Below, piece after piece: positions 9,322-18,410 of a stretch of DNA of 64,000 nt. Below the pieces are notes generated by a model. It made no database searches, was not told the origin of the DNA, and was given only the letters and a program-made list of their open reading frames with translations. The translations under genes and the position numbers were made by a program. The DNA is taken from positions 2,356,001 to 2,420,000 of the forward strand of contig NZ_CP003984.1 in the NCBI RefSeq assembly GCF_000738435.1. The letters are read 5' to 3'. The number at the start of each line of letters is the position of its first letter. Position 1 is the stretch's first letter. This stretch comes from Planktomarina temperata RCA23. GTDB lineage: Bacteria > Pseudomonadota > Alphaproteobacteria > Rhodobacterales > Rhodobacteraceae.

Positions 9322-10365
9322 TCAATAGGGCATCGGGTGGGCGCGATGGGTCTTGTTGAGATCTGCAAGCACCTGGTCCGACAACTCAATGTCTTTGCCC
9401 GCGATGATATGCGCCAATTGCGCCGCCGTCGTGGCCCCAAAGATGACCGAGGCCATGAAGGGGCGCCCAGCGCACCAGGCCAATGCCATATGCACCGGAT
9501 CCAGCCCATGTTTTTGCGCCACCTCCATATAGGCTGCGGCCGCCAGATGGGCCCGGGCCGTATTGCGTCCGCCCAGTTCAGGCGACACGCTCATTCGGCT
9601 GCCGTCCGGCACCGCATTGGCGGCGTATTTTCCAGTTAGAAACCCGGTCGCCAAAGGTGAGAACGCCAAAAGGCCCACGTCCTCATTGACACTCAACTCT
9701 GCTAAATCCGTGTCATACATGCGGCACATCAGGGAATATTCATTTTGAATGGATGCGACGCGCGGCCCGTGCCCCTCCTCAGAGGCCCGCAGCCATTGCG
9801 CCGTGCCCCATGCGCTTTCATTCGACAGGCCAAAAGCGCGAATGCGGCCGCGCGAGACTTCGTCTTGCAGCGCGCCCAGGCAGTCATGCATATGCTGGAT
9901 CGTCTCGGCTTTATTTTGCTTTGAGGGATCATAATTCCAATTTTGTCGGAACATATAAGAGCCACGGTTTGGCCAATGGAATTGGTAAAGATCGATCACA
10001 TCGGTCTGCAACCGCTTTAAGCTGCCGTCAATCGCCGCCGGAATTGAGCGGGCGGTGATCGGCGCTCTGTCACGGATATGTTTAATCCCCATGCCAGAAT
10101 GTTTGGTGGCCAGAACCACTTGATTGCGCTTGCCGCTGGCCTGAAACCATTCGCCCACCATGCGTTCACTGTCACCTTGGGTCTCCGCCGTGATCGGATT
10201 GACGGGATACATCTCCGCGGTATCAAAGATATTGATCCCCGCATCCACAGCCATATCCATCTGCGCAAAGCCATCCGCCTGATCTGTCTGTGTGCCGTAA
10301 GTCATCGTCCCAAGACAGAGGTCGGAAATCATAATCCCGCTGCGACCCAATTCATTCATTTTCAT
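9322..10365 (-). CDS. Aldo/keto reductase (Tas-like)
   Basis: About 347 residues with the AKR barrel signatures: LCLGTMTYG near the start, FDTAEMYP with the catalytic Asp and Tyr, LATKHSG with the catalytic Lys, and YQFHWPNRG with the His. The insertion MYPVNPITAETQGDSER resembles E. coli Tas. It should be a cytosolic NADPH-dependent reductase of unknown substrate. I chose MKMNELG at 10365, preceded by AAGGGGA. The gene is divergent from the ImuA-like gene and shares its intergenic region with the LexA box. Confidence 0.85.
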   Translation of the reverse strand: MKMNELGRSGIMISDLCLGTMTYGTQTDQADGFAQMDMAVDAGINIFDTAEMYPVNPITAETQGDSERMVGEWFQASGKRNQVVLATKHSGMGIKHIRDRAPITARSIPAAIDGSLKRLQTDVIDLYQFHWPNRGSYMFRQNWNYDPSKQNKAETIQHMHDCLGALQDEVSRGRIRAFGLSNESAWGTAQWLRASEEGHGPRVASIQNEYSLMCRMYDTDLAELSVNEDVGLLAFSPLATGFLTGKYAANAVPDGSRMSVSPELGGRNTARAHLAAAAYMEVAQKHGLDPVHMALAWCAGRPFMASVIFGATTAAQLAHIIAGKDIELSDQVLADLNKTHRAHPMPY

Positions 10366-10432
10366 TCTACAGTCCCCTTGTTGCAGGTAAGTTAGCCGAA
10401 GGTTGTTAAGCTGCAAGCTGAAAATATCTTGA

Positions 10433-10447
10433 GAACAAATAGGGAAC
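10433..10447 (+). promoter_or_regulatory. LexA box (alphaproteobacterial direct-repeat type)
   Basis: GAAC-N7-GAAC (GAAC at 10433-10436 and at 10444-10447) is the direct-repeat LexA operator of Alphaproteobacteria. It lies 17 bp before the ATG of the ImuA-like gene, which is itself an SOS-type product. That gene is the likely target; the divergent aldo/keto reductase starts 67 bp away on the other side. Confidence 0.75.
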
Positions 10448-10464
10448 AATGTACTCCTATAAAG

Positions 10465-11088
10465 ATGACACCCTATGCCCCGAATCTGATTTCATCTGTC
10501 GGCAGGCCGAAGGCGGCCCTATTGGAGCTTTGGCCGGGCATTAGCCTGACGCTGGCGCGCGCCCATGAGGCTTGCGGCCAATTTCGGCGCAGTTTTGCAA
10601 TGATGGTGGCGCAAAACACACAAGGGCCTGTGTTTTGGGTGGCACCAGAGTGGAGCACAGATCGGCTGCACGCAGAGGGGGTCATCCCTTTTTTCTCTCC
10701 TGGGCGTCTGACCTTTGTGAGCCCCAAACGCGCAGAGGATATCCTGTGGTGCGTTGAAGAGATCCTGCGCAGCAGCGCCGTGCCGCTTGTGGTGGCCGAT
10801 CTGCCTGGCCTGCCCGCCCTAACCCCTGTGCGGCGCCTGCATCTGGCGGCCGAGACTGGCGCGCGCGAAGGCGGCTGTGCCCCGCTGGCTCTTTTGCTCA
10901 CCCCCGGCACGGGCGGTGCACCGGGCATCGAAAGCCGCTGGCACATGGGCCCCATCCCTCAAGCCGGCATGGACCACTGGCAACTCACCCGCATACGCAG
11001 CCGCAGCGCGCCCCCGCGCCGCTGGCATGTGGCGCGGCATGAAGGGCGCTATCGGCTGACCTCTGCCACGCAGCCCCCCCAAGTTTAG
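10465..11088 (+). CDS. ImuA-like SOS protein
   Basis: About 207 residues with the ImuA/SulA-related RecA-like fold features seen in alphaproteobacterial ImuA: ARAHEACGQFRRSFA at the start, GPVFWVAPEW (strand), the ILWCVEEILRSSAVPLVVAD core, then RRLHLAAETG and ALLLTPG. ImuA works with ImuB and DnaE2 in mutagenic translesion synthesis. Here no imuB or dnaE2 follows; the next genes are an MFS transporter and metG. The LexA box upstream supports SOS control. Start at 10465 (ATG); a TTG at 10429 is also in frame but would overlap the operator. Confidence 0.7.
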   Translation: MTPYAPNLISSVGRPKAALLELWPGISLTLARAHEACGQFRRSFAMMVAQNTQGPVFWVAPEWSTDRLHAEGVIPFFSPGRLTFVSPKRAEDILWCVEEILRSSAVPLVVADLPGLPALTPVRRLHLAAETGAREGGCAPLALLLTPGTGGAPGIESRWHMGPIPQAGMDHWQLTRIRSRSAPPRRWHVARHEGRYRLTSATQPPQV

Positions 11089-11181
11089 AGCCACCACCAA
11101 AGACCTGACCAAGCCCGAAAAATCCATGCCAAGGATCAAATCCCACTTGCCACTCCGCAAGAGCCGGCAGATGGTTGCGCT

Positions 11182-12417
11182 ATGCGACTCATTTTATCCT
11201 TTGCGGCGCTTTTCTTGTCCGTCATCCTCTTGCAGCTGTCCTCCGGTGGGGTTGGCCCCTTGGACGCCCTCACAGGGCTTGAACAGGGCTTTACCAAGGG
11301 GCAAATCGGCATCTTGGGCTCTTCGCATTTCCTTGGGTTTTTCATCGGCTGCTGGTGGGCGCCCCGGGTGATGGGCAGTGTGGGGCATTCACGCGCTTTT
11401 GCGGTCTTCACCGCGATGGGCGCCATTGGCATGCTGGGCCATACCTTGCTCATAGACCCCACCGCCTGGGCCGTGATGCGCGTCGCCTCAGGGCTTTGTG
11501 TGGCGGGCTGCTATACGGTGGTCGAGGCTTGGCTACAGGCGAAAGCCAGCAATGCCAATCGCGGGCGTACCATGGCGGTTTATCGTGTGGTAGATATCTC
11601 TGCCTCGCTTGGAGCGCAGATGATGATTGGTGCTTTGGCCTCTGTTGAGACCTATCTGGCCTATAACCTCCTGACGCTCTTTTGCTGTGCCTCCCTCTTG
11701 CCGCTTGCCCTGACCAAAGCCAGCCCGCCGATTACGAAAGCCGCCCCGCGCCTACGGCCTCTTTTGGCGCTTAGCCGCTCCCCCCTTGCCGTCTTTGCGG
11801 TTATGGTCAGCGGCCTGACCTCTGCGGCCTATCGAATGGTTGGCCCCATCTATGGCACAGAGCTCAATTTGAACGCCTCGCAAATCGGTCTATTTCTTGC
11901 CGGCTACGTTTTGGGTGGGGCAATTTCGCAATATCCGGCGGGCTGGCTGGCAGACAAGTTTGATCGCCGTTGGGTGGTCATCGGCATTTCAATTGCCTCG
12001 CTCATATCTTGCACCCTATCCTTTTTCGCGCTCGGCGTCACGCAAGTCATCATAGCCTCCTGCCTGTTTGGCTTTATCACTGTGCCAATCTATTCCGTCG
12101 CCACGGCCCATGCCCATGATTTCGCCTCGACCGATGAACGTGTTGAACTTTCGGCCGCTCTTTTGTTTTACTATGCCATCGGCGCCATCGCCTCTCCCAT
12201 CGTCGCCGCGCTATTGATTGAAACATTTGGCACCGGCTCTTTTTTCATCTTTATTGCCATCGCACATCTGCTTTTGGCAGCCATCGGCGGGTTGCGGTTG
12301 CTGCTTGGCGACACAGCCCTGTCCAAAACACCCTACATCTACGCTCCACGCACCTCCTTCATGCTTGGCCGGCTGACAAAAATCCTGCGCGATCCGGGCT
12401 CATCTTCTAAGCCTTAG
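11182..12417 (+). CDS. MFS transporter (YcaD-like)
   Basis: A 411-residue polytopic membrane protein with about 12 hydrophobic segments. The first half has HFLGFFIGCWWAPRVMGSVG, the loop 2-3 signature region, and RVASGLCVAGCYTVVEAWL, typical of the YcaD group of the major facilitator superfamily; the second half has YPAGWLADKFDRRWV. The substrate is not known. It lies 93 bp after the ImuA-like gene and about 60 bp before metG, on the same strand. Confidence 0.85.
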   Translation: MRLILSFAALFLSVILLQLSSGGVGPLDALTGLEQGFTKGQIGILGSSHFLGFFIGCWWAPRVMGSVGHSRAFAVFTAMGAIGMLGHTLLIDPTAWAVMRVASGLCVAGCYTVVEAWLQAKASNANRGRTMAVYRVVDISASLGAQMMIGALASVETYLAYNLLTLFCCASLLPLALTKASPPITKAAPRLRPLLALSRSPLAVFAVMVSGLTSAAYRMVGPIYGTELNLNASQIGLFLAGYVLGGAISQYPAGWLADKFDRRWVVIGISIASLISCTLSFFALGVTQVIIASCLFGFITVPIYSVATAHAHDFASTDERVELSAALLFYYAIGAIASPIVAALLIETFGTGSFFIFIAIAHLLLAAIGGLRLLLGDTALSKTPYIYAPRTSFMLGRLTKILRDPGSSSKP

Positions 12418-12474
12418 GGCTGGGCTTTCGGGCCGCACAGGGTTAAATAGGGCCAACTTTATTTGGACGGCATT

Positions 12475-14187
12475 ATGAAACGTATCCTGATCACATCAGC
12501 CATTCCCTATATCAACGGGATCAAACACCTCGGCAACCTTGTGGGCAGCCAGCTGCCTGCAGATCTTTTTGCCCGCTACCATCGGGCGCGAGGCAATGAG
12601 GTCTTGTTTCTCTGCGCCACCGATGAACACGGCACCCCAGCAGAGCTCGCCGCCGCGAAAGCTGGCAAGCCGGTTGAAGAATATTGCGCCGATATGCATG
12701 CGGTGCAGGCCAAGATTGCTGACGGGTTTCGCCTGTCTTTCGACCACTTCGGTCGCAGCTCATCGGCACAAAACAAAGAGCTGACACAGCATTTCGCCGG
12801 GCGTCTTGCAGATCAAGGCTTAATTGCCGAGGTCGATGAGCAGCAAGTCTATTCCCACGCGGACGGGCGCTTTTTGCCAGATCGTTATATCGAAGGCACC
12901 TGCCCCAACTGCGGCTATGACAAAGCGCGCGGCGATCAATGCGAAAATTGCACGAAACAGTTGGAGCCAACCGATCTCATTGAGCCGCGCTCAGCCGTAT
13001 CTGGCTCGACCGACCTTGAAGTGCGCAACACACGCCACCTGTATCTGCGGCAATCCTCTTTGCGCCAAGAGCTCAGTGATTGGATTGCGCAAAAAACCGA
13101 TTGGCCGGTGCTGACCACGTCCATCGCGAAAAAATGGCTCAATGACGGTGATGGATTGCAAGACCGCGGCATTACCCGCGACCTTGATTGGGGCGTTCCC
13201 GTCCGGCGCGGCGATGCGCCCTGGCCTGGAATGGAAGGCAAAGTTTTCTACGTCTGGTTTGACGCACCAATTGAATATATCGCCTCCGCCCGCGAATGGG
13301 TGGATGCCGGTAAAGGCGCCGACTGGGAGCGCTGGTGGCGCACCGATAAAGGCGCTGCGGACGTGCGCTATGTGCAGTTTATGGGCAAGGACAATGTGCC
13401 CTTCCACACCCTCTCATTCCCGGCCACAATTCTGGGCTCTCGCGAGCCATGGAAGCTGGTCGATTACATCAAATCATTTAACTACCTCAACTATGACGGT
13501 GGGCAGTTTTCCACCAGCCAGGGGCGCGGCATCTTTATGGATCAAGCGCTTGAGATCCTGCCACCCGACTACTGGCGATGGTGGCTTCTCAGCCATGCAC
13601 CGGAAACCTCCGACAGCGAGTTCACCTGGGACAATTTCCAAGCGGATGTGAACAAAGATCTGGCGGATGTGCTGGGCAATTTCGTCTCTCGTGTCACCAA
13701 ATTTTGCCGCTCCAAATTCGGCGAAACCGTGCCAGAGGGGGGCAGCTATGGCCCGCGTGAAACCGCGCTGATTGCGGATTTACAAACGCGCCTAGAGGCC
13801 TATCAAACCCATATGGAAGCCGTAGAAGTGCGCAAATCCGCTGCGGAATTGCGGGCGATCTGGGCCTTGGGCAATGAATATTTGCAAGCCGCAGAACCCT
13901 GGGCCGTGTATAAAACCAATCCCGAGGAAGCCGCGGGCATCATCCGCCTGTCGCTCAACCTCATTGCGCTCTACGGCCAACTCTCAGCCCCCTTCATCCC
14001 AGATGCGGCGCAAACCCTGGGCCAGGCGATGGGCCAAACCGACCCGCGCTGGCCCGAAGACCTCGCCCAAGCGCTCACCCGCTGCGCGGCGGGCGATGCG
14101 TTCACCGTGCCCGAAAACCTTTTCGCCAAAATCACCGATGAGCAACGTGATGACTGGGCCCAACGCTTTTCCGGCATACGGCAGTGA
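12475..14187 (+). CDS. metG: Methionyl-tRNA synthetase
   Basis: The 570-residue class I synthetase charges tRNA-Met. Visible are the HIGH-like HLGN after [12 protein letters not shown], the zinc-binding CPNCGY and CENC cysteines near residues 143-160, and FSTSQGRG in place of KMSKS near residue 346, a form found in other alphaproteobacterial MetG. The C-terminal anticodon-binding helical domain is present and no dimerisation domain follows. I use the ATG at 12475 rather than the TTG at 12463. Confidence 0.95.
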   Translation: MKRILITSAIPYINGIKHLGNLVGSQLPADLFARYHRARGNEVLFLCATDEHGTPAELAAAKAGKPVEEYCADMHAVQAKIADGFRLSFDHFGRSSSAQNKELTQHFAGRLADQGLIAEVDEQQVYSHADGRFLPDRYIEGTCPNCGYDKARGDQCENCTKQLEPTDLIEPRSAVSGSTDLEVRNTRHLYLRQSSLRQELSDWIAQKTDWPVLTTSIAKKWLNDGDGLQDRGITRDLDWGVPVRRGDAPWPGMEGKVFYVWFDAPIEYIASAREWVDAGKGADWERWWRTDKGAADVRYVQFMGKDNVPFHTLSFPATILGSREPWKLVDYIKSFNYLNYDGGQFSTSQGRGIFMDQALEILPPDYWRWWLLSHAPETSDSEFTWDNFQADVNKDLADVLGNFVSRVTKFCRSKFGETVPEGGSYGPRETALIADLQTRLEAYQTHMEAVEVRKSAAELRAIWALGNEYLQAAEPWAVYKTNPEEAAGIIRLSLNLIALYGQLSAPFIPDAAQTLGQAMGQTDPRWPEDLAQALTRCAAGDAFTVPENLFAKITDEQRDDWAQRFSGIRQ

Positions 14188-14369
14188 GCAGAGTGAGCGA
14201 CGAAAAAGAATGCGCCCTCCGCCTCCAAAGAGCACAATTGCGGACTGGACAAGCGCAGTAAAAAAGACAATAACGCCGCAGATCACTCGATCTGCTTTCA
14301 AAACGCCTTCATAACCAAGGCCAAAGCAGCACAGGTGATCGCCCCAAAACCAAGGTTTGAAGGCATTGA

Positions 14370-14443
14370 GGCGGGTTGGTAGAGTGGTTATGCAGCGGAT
14401 TGCAAATCCGTGTACACCGGTTCGATTCCGGTACCCGCCTCCA
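14370..14443 (+). tRNA. tRNA-Cys (GCA), CCA encoded
   Basis: Acceptor arms GGCGGGT (14370-14376) and ACCCGCC (14433-14439) pair, followed by discriminator T and CCA. The anticodon stem GCGGA/TCCGT encloses loop TTGCAAA, giving anticodon GCA, and the T-arm has GGTTCGATTCC. U73 and GCA identify tRNA-Cys. Its 3' half is the attachment site of the island that follows. Confidence 0.95.
14399..14443 (+). repeat. attL: 3' end of tRNA-Cys, 45-bp direct repeat
   Basis: These 45 bases, from the anticodon loop to the CCA end, recur without mismatch at 35303-35347, and the flanking bases differ on both sides. With an integrase gene starting 245 bp inside, this is the left attachment site of an element of about 20.9 kb. 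Integration left the tRNA gene intact. Confidence 0.92.
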
Positions 14444-14688
14444 ATAAAATCAAGCACTTAGCCGCTTTTTTCCTCACAATTATCTCATACACAGTCGATA
14501 CACAGTTTTCTGCGTATGTGTGCGCAGAATCACCGTGTTGAACACAGTGATTGCACTTACCGTGTTTGCCAGCAATTTGTGCTCGCACGGCACTTTTCTG
14601 CTGTTTGCCAGCAAAGATTTTGCGAACTCAGTAATCACAGACGCAAAGTTTCGTTTTCCTTTGAGACTTTTGATCGTACACTTGGGTT

Positions 14689-16218
14689 ATGAAGGAGACC
14701 AAGAGAACCATCAAAGTCAGCGAACACATTCGACTGGATACAAGGCCTGGCAGTGCAAAGTGGCAAGCACGGGTTAAACTGGCTGATGGCTCTTGGCATA
14801 GATTTTCGACCAAGACAGAAAGCATAGAACGCGCCACAGAAGTCGCGATGAAGTTTTTCTACACATCTGAAGATCGTCTCAAAAACAACCTGCCGCAAAG
14901 CACACGCAAGTTTCGTCGAGTGGCAGAATTTGCACGAGACAGGATGCAAGAAGAACTACGCTCTGGCAGCGGTCACATCGTCTACAAAGATTACATCACT
15001 GCCCTTGATAAGTATCTCATTCCGTTCTTCGGTTCATATGATGTAGCCAATATCAATGCCAAAGCTCTGGTGGACTTTGGCAAGTGGCGCACAGAACAGC
15101 TGGGACGCAAAGCGCATCACAGCACCATCAACACACACAACACGGCATTGAACCGTGTATTAGATGAAGCGGAACAGCGTGGGTGGATCACACATGCCAT
15201 TCGACCCAAGCCCATCAATGACGGTATCAAGACCGAAAGCCGTGGCAGTTTTACCAAAGAAGAATACAAAACTATCTATGAGGCACTGCGGACGTTTCAT
15301 AAGGCGTCTGACAATCCCAATACTCAGGCCACGCGTGAAGTGCTTAGGAACTACGTGCTGGTTCTTGCCAACACCGGCATGCGGCATGGAACTGAGGCTT
15401 TGAACCTCAAGTGGAAAAACCTGCTGTGGATCAAAGAAGAGGATCAGACCTATCTTGGGCTGTTTGTGGCAGGCAAGACGGGTCAGCGGCCCCTGATTGC
15501 GCGGGATCGCGCTATAAGGCCCCTTGAGCGCCAATTAGAGCTCAATCCCAATCTCAAAGGCAAAACGCTGGATGAAGTAATTGAAAGCAAATGCGAAGAC
15601 TATGTATTTGTCACCCGCTATGGCGAGCGGGCAGCGCGGCCCAATCTCTCGCGCAACTTTGAAACGCTGCTTAAATCTCTCAAAATCGTTTATGGCGCCG
15701 ATGGTAAAAAGCGAACGCTTTACAGCTGGCGGCATTTCTACGCCACATTAGATCTTCAACGCGGCATCAGCACCCACGCTCTCAGCAGGCAGATGGGCAA
15801 CAGCACCGGCGTGTTGGACCGTTTCTACTCAAAGCTGTCGCCATTCATGAACCCAGGACTGCATTCAGGGCGTGATCAGCAAGAACAGCGTAACGCAGCA
15901 AAGACCGCCACAGAGCCGCAGCAAGCGACAACAAAAGCCGAGGGCGACCGAGAGCTGCAAGAAGCGCCAGTTGCCAATCAAACAGTGCCGGCACAAGCCG
16001 CAGGCACTTCAGATCAGCCCGCTGCCCCTAAAACATCAGCGCATGAGAAAGCTTTCGATCTCTTTGATGTTGGCAAGCTCTCAGAAAAAGCCCTGCTGAT
16101 TACTGTTGGAGCGGAGCGCAGTGGGTTTGAACTTGCCGAAGACCTACGCTTGCGCACGCTCACAGCTTTTGAAGACGGACGCCTGTCAGAGGATGCAATG
16201 ATAAAACTGCTGAGTTAA
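14689..16218 (+). CDS. Phage-type tyrosine integrase with C-terminal extension
   Basis: The 509-residue integrase has an N-terminal arm-binding region (residues 1-60), a core-binding domain (about 75-165) and a catalytic domain with NTGMRHGTEALNLKW (first Arg), YSWRHFYATL (His/Arg box) and DRFYSKLSP carrying the Tyr nucleophile. It should recombine the tRNA-Cys att sites. After the catalytic domain comes a Gln/Ala-rich linker and a helical tail ending near EDAMIKLLS, about 115 residues beyond the usual end; its role is unknown. Its N-terminus matches that of the truncated integrase at 35496 (compare RLDTRPGSAKWQAR with RLDKRAGSDNWYAR). Confidence 0.92.
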   Translation: MKETKRTIKVSEHIRLDTRPGSAKWQARVKLADGSWHRFSTKTESIERATEVAMKFFYTSEDRLKNNLPQSTRKFRRVAEFARDRMQEELRSGSGHIVYKDYITALDKYLIPFFGSYDVANINAKALVDFGKWRTEQLGRKAHHSTINTHNTALNRVLDEAEQRGWITHAIRPKPINDGIKTESRGSFTKEEYKTIYEALRTFHKASDNPNTQATREVLRNYVLVLANTGMRHGTEALNLKWKNLLWIKEEDQTYLGLFVAGKTGQRPLIARDRAIRPLERQLELNPNLKGKTLDEVIESKCEDYVFVTRYGERAARPNLSRNFETLLKSLKIVYGADGKKRTLYSWRHFYATLDLQRGISTHALSRQMGNSTGVLDRFYSKLSPFMNPGLHSGRDQQEQRNAAKTATEPQQATTKAEGDRELQEAPVANQTVPAQAAGTSDQPAAPKTSAHEKAFDLFDVGKLSEKALLITVGAERSGFELAEDLRLRTLTAFEDGRLSEDAMIKLLS

Positions 16219-16781
16219 AGCAGCTCCACCGCCTCTTTCATCTGGTCTGCGTTTACATCGATATATCTTTGTGTGGTGGAGATATGAGAATGCCCCGCAA
16301 GTGCAGCCAGCAAGCGCACACCCACTCCCTTGTTTGCCAATCTGGTAATATAGGTTCTGCGACCTGAATGGCTTGAGGCATCTTTAAAGCCGCAGTTTTT
16401 CAAAATGTCCAAAAACAGCTGACACATTGTGTTTGGTGAGAAGTGCCCGCCTTTTTGGCTCTCAAACAAAGGACGCTCTAAATTGCTAAAGTTTTTATCC
16501 AGGCCATAGTCGTCCAATGCTTTTGCGAGACGTTTGTTGATAAACACGCTGCGCCGCTGCCCACCCTTGGTTTGGTCGCTCTCAAGCGTAAACTGTTCAC
16601 GCACTCGACCGTCGGCGTCAAACACGTCCCCCAACTTGAGCGCTGCAATTTCTTTAGCACGAAGCCCGGCAAAAAAGCTCACCATAAAAATTGCCGTGTC
16701 ACGATTGGCGTGTCGTCTTGTGCGACAGTAGTGCAGAACTTTGCGAAACTGGGCTTCATTCAGTGTCTGTGCATGTCTCAT
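16215..16781 (-). CDS. Short tyrosine recombinase (catalytic domain only)
   Basis: The 188-residue protein has the full catalytic set of tyrosine recombinases: GLRAKEIAAL with Arg, SSHSGRRTYIT with His-x-x-Arg, AGHSHISTT, and the Tyr in QRYID. It lacks the N-terminal SAM-like core-binding domain, as in other short plasmid- and island-borne recombinases. The gene converges on the integrase, overlapping it by 4 bp at the stop codons. A cluster of CATGAGAT-type repeats lies just upstream and could be its sites. Confidence 0.85.
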   Translation of the reverse strand: MRHAQTLNEAQFRKVLHYCRTRRHANRDTAIFMVSFFAGLRAKEIAALKLGDVFDADGRVREQFTLESDQTKGGQRRSVFINKRLAKALDDYGLDKNFSNLERPLFESQKGGHFSPNTMCQLFLDILKNCGFKDASSHSGRRTYITRLANKGVGVRLLAALAGHSHISTTQRYIDVNADQMKEAVELL

Positions 16782-16794
16782 GGCGTAATACCCT

Positions 16795-17033
16795 CAAATC
16801 TCATCTTCTCGCTATAAACACTATAAAGTCTGAGGTTTGGGTTGGGCGACCGGTTTCTGTCCCTCAAATTACTTTATTTTAAAAGGCCAATTCGGCCAAA
16901 ATCTCATGTTTTGTTTGGATTAAATACAAATCGTGAGATTTGATTTTGACGCAACTTGAGGCGCCGCTGCATACATCAATAAAATCAAAAACTTACGCGA
17001 TAATCTCATGAAATATAGATAACATGAGATTAT
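16795..17033 (+). repeat. CATGAGAT-type repeats upstream of short recombinase
   Basis: AAATCTCAT or its complement occurs near 16795, 16899 and 16932, and as a perfect inverted repeat at 17000-17033: ATAATCTCATG, a 12-bp spacer, then CATGAGATTAT (34 bp in all). The 345-bp stretch 16782-17126 holds no gene. The repeats could be recombination sites or operators for the short recombinase. Confidence 0.5.
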
Positions 17034-17126
17034 GGACGCTGTCGTCCAGCTCATCCGGGCACCCACACAGCATTGAACTTATGTTCAAATAATCATAGAT
17101 GGCACAGGATACTTAAGGTTAAAATA

Positions 17127-17477
17127 ATGAGGCCCCAAATGCAGAAGCTTCGCAAAGCAGTTTTCCCCGTCGCAGGGTTTGGTACAAGGTTTTTGCCCGC
17201 GACCAAAGCCATGCCCAAAGAGCTACTGCCTATCGTGGACAAACCTCTGATCCAGTATGCGGCTGAGGAAGCGATTGCTGCGGGCATTGATACGCTTATT
17301 CTGCGCAATCAACCCGCAGGAGCTGGTGGAGAAATCCAACTGGCAGATGCCATCAACACACAGGCCGCTAAAGATGCAGTGGAAGCCGTCACGCTCAATG
17401 GACGCCGCTTTGATTGTGGTAGTGTACAGGGTTATTTGGATGCCATCATGCATGTGGCTGATCGTAGAACGCGCTGA
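17127..17477 (+). pseudogene. galU: galU with large internal deletion
   Basis: The first part ([20 protein letters not shown], then [19 protein letters not shown]) is the N-terminus of UTP-glucose-1-phosphate uridylyltransferase with its nucleotide-binding signature. After GIDTLI it jumps to [19 protein letters not shown] and [13 protein letters not shown], which belong near the C-terminus. Roughly 160-170 residues are missing, in frame. The catalytic centre is lost, so it is not expected to make UDP-glucose. Confidence 0.8.
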
Positions 17478-18193
17478 TCATTTAGTCAGAGCTGTTCCAA
17501 CCCTATAGTATTTGTCATCTATCAAGCTCAGCTTCGCCGAGCTGACTATCGCTGTTTGTTCATTCGCTTGCGCTCAATCACAAACCGCTTCAGTCATGTA
17601 TTTCAAACTTAATAAGCTCAAACAGCTTTTGTGATTGTTAATTTATATAAGTGGGATCTCATCCAGATTGTGTAGTCATACCAAGGCTTACTGCGGCCTT
17701 GGTATGACGATGACCTCATCCGAGTTGCTACCGTCTGTCATGAGCACAACCTTGTTACAGGAAGCTGGGGTTACTCTGTCAGCTTTACGCGCTACCTTTT
17801 CAGCAACGCACCCTAGTGCATCCAAAGCCATGACAAACCGTGGACACGGGCGTGGGGTTCTCATTTGAGCCTTGTATTCCCACTCCTGCCGTTTTCTTGC
17901 TTGGGCGCTATACGACAAAAAGCGCCAGTTGTTTTATTAGCAGCTCGGCATAAACTGCTGGGCGTCCCTAACATCCACCGCCACAGCGTGACCTGTGTTC
18001 GGATCTTCCTGGGGCATCTTCCAATGCATAGAGCCTGTTACCGATATGTGTGAGGCATGTTCAACTATTCCATCCTACACGTTTATTTATCACGAGACGC
18101 AGAAAACCGGCTCAAATGCGGTAAATTGTATCAAATCAGTGATATGAGGGCGAATTCAATCATGTTATAATTTTTTAGTTTTGAGAGGTACAT
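17478..18193. other. 716 bp without a supported gene; strong stem-loop
   Basis: No reading frame here has convincing protein-like sequence; a 76-codon minus-strand frame at 17688-17918 is unsupported. The clearest structure is a perfect inverted repeat at 17676-17707: TCATACCAAGGC, an 8-base loop, then GCCTTGGTATGA. No T-run follows, so it is not a standard terminator. Confidence 0.5.
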
Positions 18194-18397
18194 ATGACCA
18201 GCCAACTGTCAAAGCGGGTTACTATTGATATAGAGCCCGATCTTTACAAAAAATTAACGTTAAAGGCAGCGCAAGATGATTGTTCAGTTTCAGATATTGT
18301 CCATGAAGCTGTGTATCTGCTTTTGGCTGAAGATGCTGAAGATATCGCGGATTTTGACGCTCGGAGGGATGAACCTTCAACGGATATTGAGTTGTAA
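18194..18397 (+). CDS. Ribbon-helix-helix (CopG-like) protein, orphan antitoxin?
   Basis: The 67-residue product starts with SKRVTIDIEPDLYKKL, a beta strand and helix as in CopG/RHH DNA-binding proteins, followed by an acidic C-terminal tail. It has a good ribosome site (GAGAGGT). Antitoxins of this type usually precede a RelE-like toxin gene, but the next gene is convergent and not toxin-like. It may be an orphan antitoxin or a stand-alone repressor. Confidence 0.65.
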   Translation: MTSQLSKRVTIDIEPDLYKKLTLKAAQDDCSVSDIVHEAVYLLLAEDAEDIADFDARRDEPSTDIEL

Positions 18398-18410
18398 TCT
18401 TCCTTAATTA

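Noticed and set aside
13984-14457. A 157-codon minus-strand ORF across the metG end and tRNA-Cys
   Set aside because: It runs antisense through metG and the tRNA gene and shows no family features.
17000-17033. A loxP- or dif-type site proper
   Set aside because: The total length equals loxP (34 bp), but arms and spacer are 11-12-11 rather than 13-8-13 and the sequence is not dif-like. Kept only as a candidate site.
17688-17918. A 76-codon minus-strand ORF in the gene-free stretch
   Set aside because: No ribosome site, no recognisable domain, and it overlaps the stem-loop; kept as gene-free.
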